A stretch of DNA of 64,000 nucleotides from Chitinophagaceae bacterium (GTDB lineage: Bacteria > Bacteroidota > Bacteroidia > Chitinophagales > Chitinophagaceae). Below the pieces are notes generated by a model. That model saw only the letters and a list, made by a program, of their open reading frames with translations. It made no database searches and was not told where the DNA came from. This document shows, piece by piece, positions 61,720 to 64,000 of the stretch (position 1 is the stretch's first letter; each line of letters opens with the position of its first letter). Both the position numbers and the translations under genes were made by a program. The DNA is taken from contig JAHBTR010000007.1 of NCBI GenBank assembly GCA_019638475.1, positions 62,001-126,000 on the forward strand, in the 5' to 3' direction.

Positions 61720-63927
61720 ATGAAGCAATTAATTTACTTATTATCTTGTTTATTATTATTCAGTAGCATATCAGTAGCACAACCATTTACGCCTACTATT
61801 CCTATTCCTATGCCTTCTGTGCCTACTATGCGTCAATTAAATCATGATATTATTGATAAAACCCAAAAATTAATTACACGATTAGATGGTGTAGATGATG
61901 ATGAATTTATTATAAGCTCTGTAGATACTGTTAATGAAAAAATAAATGATGCCTTACATATAATAGTAGATAATATGCAGGCAAATGTTGAACTTAATAC
62001 AAACATTAGTGAAAATAATAAATACAAATGGCTTCGTGGAATAAATGATATGCTCAATGCTTTTGTTTCTGGTTATAAAGCAAAAGTTGTAAAAGGCAAT
62101 GCACTGTATAATATCATTATTGCATACAGAGATGCAATGGATATTGAATTGAACAATCAATCTATAAAACCAATAGTTGAAAAATATGATTTTGAAGTAG
62201 GTGAAATACTCATCGGCAATTTTGCCTTAAAAACCAATATAGGTATTCCTTATTGTCATGATGTAATATTGTACAAAAAAATTCAGCGATATCCTAAAAA
62301 GACCATGAGCTTACTTTCTCAAAATCCACAAGCTGCTTTTGCAGATAGCATTATTATAAGCAATGCTTTTAAAGACCCTGAACAATTATACAATTATGCA
62401 GCAGCACCAAATGCTTTAGGAAAAAAAATACAATCAGTAAATCATCCTTTAGTAAAACAAATTGGTTTATTGGCTTTAATGAGAACAGGGCGTATGTATT
62501 TTCCATTTTTAGATAATTTATATCGTGGAAAAATAACTATGGAAAATATTACCAAAGTATTAAATGATAGTTTAAAATATTATCAGCTATTGGTACAAAC
62601 ACAAATAGATTATGCTAATAGAGTAAAAAATAATGACACTCCTCTTGTAATGAAAGTATTAACCAATAGGCTTAAAACAAAAGCAGTAGAATTATACATT
62701 ACACCTATTAATGGACTACATGATGAAAAAGACAATATTCGTTTTGCTTGTCTTGAACCATTAACACCAGAAGATTTATATTATGTAGCAGTATTGGGAG
62801 AAGAAGAAATATACACCAGTAGTTATTTAGGTGTATATAAAAGAATTTTTGAAAAAATGAAACACCCTGTTTCAGATACATTATTAAATTGGGTGCATTA
62901 CGATTACTATAAAAAATTTATAAAAATAGCAGCCAATTACAATACGTTAGATGACTTTTTGAGAAGAATGAATAAAGACAATGCAGAAAGATTAATGAGA
63001 AACTTTGTATCTGGATTAGAAAAAACCACTTCATTAGAAGATGCTGTAGATGTAGCAAATTCTTATGCAAGTATTTATAATCCTAAAATAAAACAATTAA
63101 TCTTATCGCAAATAGAAGAAAATCTTTTACAAAGTGAAAAAGAAGAAAATAAACGTGGGCAAACTATTTATAATTTACTGAACATTATTTTTCAGTCAAT
63201 GGATTCTACTAAAAAAATAGATGTAGCCAGTAGATTAGGTATTACAGGTATTTATCAAATGCCTATTAAAAATTTAAAAGATAGTAGCGGCAGAATAATT
63301 ATACAACAATTTTTTTATGGAGATAAAGATGGTAAAACAGTTTTCAATTCTTTTTTTAAATATTATCCATCGCCACTTTGGAAAAAAACAGAAACTGAAA
63401 ATTGGGTAGAACTACATACAACAAAAGGAGTACCTATAAGCATATACTGTAATAAACCCTTAGACAATGAAGCAGATTTAGACATAAAAGCACAAGAAGC
63501 ATTGGGCAGATATTTAGAAGAAAATGAATTATACCCTACTATTGTGATACATAGGGGGCATAGTTATTTTGTGGGTTCTACCATAGACCAATTACCTTCT
63601 TCTGCAAAAGTAGTTTTGTTAGGAAGCTGTGGTGGTTATCAAAGATTAAATGATGTGTTAGAAACATGTCCAGAAGCACATATTATTTCTTCTAAACAAA
63701 CAGGTACAGGTGCTGTAAACATAAATTTAATCAATGCTATTATCAACACTATAAGGCTTAATAAAAATTTGAATTGGCCCACTATATGGAAGAATTTAGA
63801 AACACATTTTACAGGCACCAGCAAAGAAAGATTTGATGATTATGTACCACCACACAAAAATCTTGGTGCTATTTTTATTATGGCTTACCAAATAGCTATG
63901 CAACAAGAAGAATCAGATAATGAATAA
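61720..63927 (+). CDS. secreted protein with caspase/gingipain-like C-terminal domain
   Basis: The 735-residue protein has a signal peptide ending near SVAQ (residue 20). A large, mostly helical region (about 35-530) follows in which I recognise no family. The C-terminal part (about 535-735) looks like a clan CD cysteine protease fold: FFYGDKDGKTVFNSF (about 530-544), TIVIHRGHSYF with His611/His614, and AKVVLLGSCGGYQRL with Cys637, about 25 residues apart, each at the end of a hydrophobic strand as in caspases and gingipains. A second strand with IISSKQTGTGAVN follows. No sorting domain is visible. Catalysis is inferred from these motifs only. It has no obvious partner gene nearby. Confidence 0.62.
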   Translation: MKQLIYLLSCLLLFSSISVAQPFTPTIPIPMPSVPTMRQLNHDIIDKTQKLITRLDGVDDDEFIISSVDTVNEKINDALHIIVDNMQANVELNTNISENNKYKWLRGINDMLNAFVSGYKAKVVKGNALYNIIIAYRDAMDIELNNQSIKPIVEKYDFEVGEILIGNFALKTNIGIPYCHDVILYKKIQRYPKKTMSLLSQNPQAAFADSIIISNAFKDPEQLYNYAAAPNALGKKIQSVNHPLVKQIGLLALMRTGRMYFPFLDNLYRGKITMENITKVLNDSLKYYQLLVQTQIDYANRVKNNDTPLVMKVLTNRLKTKAVELYITPINGLHDEKDNIRFACLEPLTPEDLYYVAVLGEEEIYTSSYLGVYKRIFEKMKHPVSDTLLNWVHYDYYKKFIKIAANYNTLDDFLRRMNKDNAERLMRNFVSGLEKTTSLEDAVDVANSYASIYNPKIKQLILSQIEENLLQSEKEENKRGQTIYNLLNIIFQSMDSTKKIDVASRLGITGIYQMPIKNLKDSSGRIIIQQFFYGDKDGKTVFNSFFKYYPSPLWKKTETENWVELHTTKGVPISIYCNKPLDNEADLDIKAQEALGRYLEENELYPTIVIHRGHSYFVGSTIDQLPSSAKVVLLGSCGGYQRLNDVLETCPEAHIISSKQTGTGAVNINLINAIINTIRLNKNLNWPTIWKNLETHFTGTSKERFDDYVPPHKNLGAIFIMAYQIAMQQEESDNE

Positions 63928-63943
63928 ATAAACCATCTATCTT

Positions 63944-64000
63944 TTATTCATCTAATTCAACCACACCACCTGTAAGGGTAAATTTCATAGCATCTGCTGC
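63944..64000 (-). CDS. C-terminal fragment of a gene cut by the window edge
   Basis: On the minus strand a frame runs in from the window end and stops at TAA (63944-63946). The last 18 residues read AADAMKFTLTGGVVELDE, too short to identify. It ends 16 nt after the stop of the neighbouring gene on the opposite strand. Confidence 0.4.
   Translation of the reverse strand, partial: AADAMKFTLTGGVVELDE

Overview
The window is AT-rich chromosomal DNA (about one third G+C by eye) from a member of the Bacteroidota, most likely a Chitinophagales/Sphingobacteriia-type relative. The evidence is a PorU/PorV-like type IX secretion pair, a protein with a type B C-terminal sorting domain, Bacteroidota-restricted families (DUF4294, DUF2027-Smr, DUF6728, an HU-like membrane protein), few Shine-Dalgarno sites, and many copies of the Bacteroidota -7 promoter word TAnnTTTG. 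Most of the window is core metabolism; the accessory content is small and scattered.

Layout. 1-9.7 kb, mostly + strand: DUF4294 protein, TrmH, two small unknown proteins, prfB with its programmed frameshift, an HU-like membrane protein, pyrR-pyrB, tRNA-Ala, dxr, rseP and a four-helix-bundle protein, then tmRNA at 9.8-10.1 kb. 10.3-17.9 kb: DUF6728 protein on +, then a leftward block of papain-like protease, MlaE-type permease, malic enzyme/PTA hybrid, secreted FnIII-like protein, ACC-deaminase-like enzyme and a LuxR-type response regulator. 17.9-18.25 kb: a divergent AT-rich gap with two perfect, opposed DnaA boxes, a candidate replication origin. 18.25-24 kb: unknown Cys protein, membrane protein plus histidine kinase, tRNA-Asp, rpe, Smr protein, aminotransferase. 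24-30.2 kb: PorU-like C25 protease and PorV-like partner. 30.4-45.4 kb: AI-2E transporter, class IV aminotransferase, two tandem POT peptide transporters, purD, DUF4197, dnaG, sucC, tRNA-Cys, aspartate aminotransferase, kdsA, VanZ, thioesterase, coaD. 45.6-64 kb: type B T9SS cargo, alpha/beta hydrolase and lnt, pfkA-pyk, acid phosphatase, a probable one-protein restriction-modification enzyme, an unknown secreted protein, EVE protein, dxs, an orphan OmpR regulator, a palindromic element, and a secreted protein with a caspase-like C-terminus.

Links between genes. dxr and dxs belong to the MEP isoprenoid pathway. pyrR-pyrB cover pyrimidine regulation and synthesis. pfkA-pyk form a glycolytic operon. 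lnt, kdsA, the MlaE homologue, rseP and the PorU/PorV pair all serve the envelope. The LuxR regulator (17.2 kb) and the HisKA_3 kinase (19.4 kb) probably form one two-component system even though they lie on opposite sides of the candidate origin.

Most notable non-coding features: a dispersed family of 7-nt-period tandem arrays found only between genes (at least six loci), a 211-bp nested palindrome with perfect 23-bp ends, a 16-bp perfect hairpin flanked by inverted heptamer arrays, and a set of TAnnTTTG boxes, some so close to start codons that nearly leaderless mRNAs are predicted.
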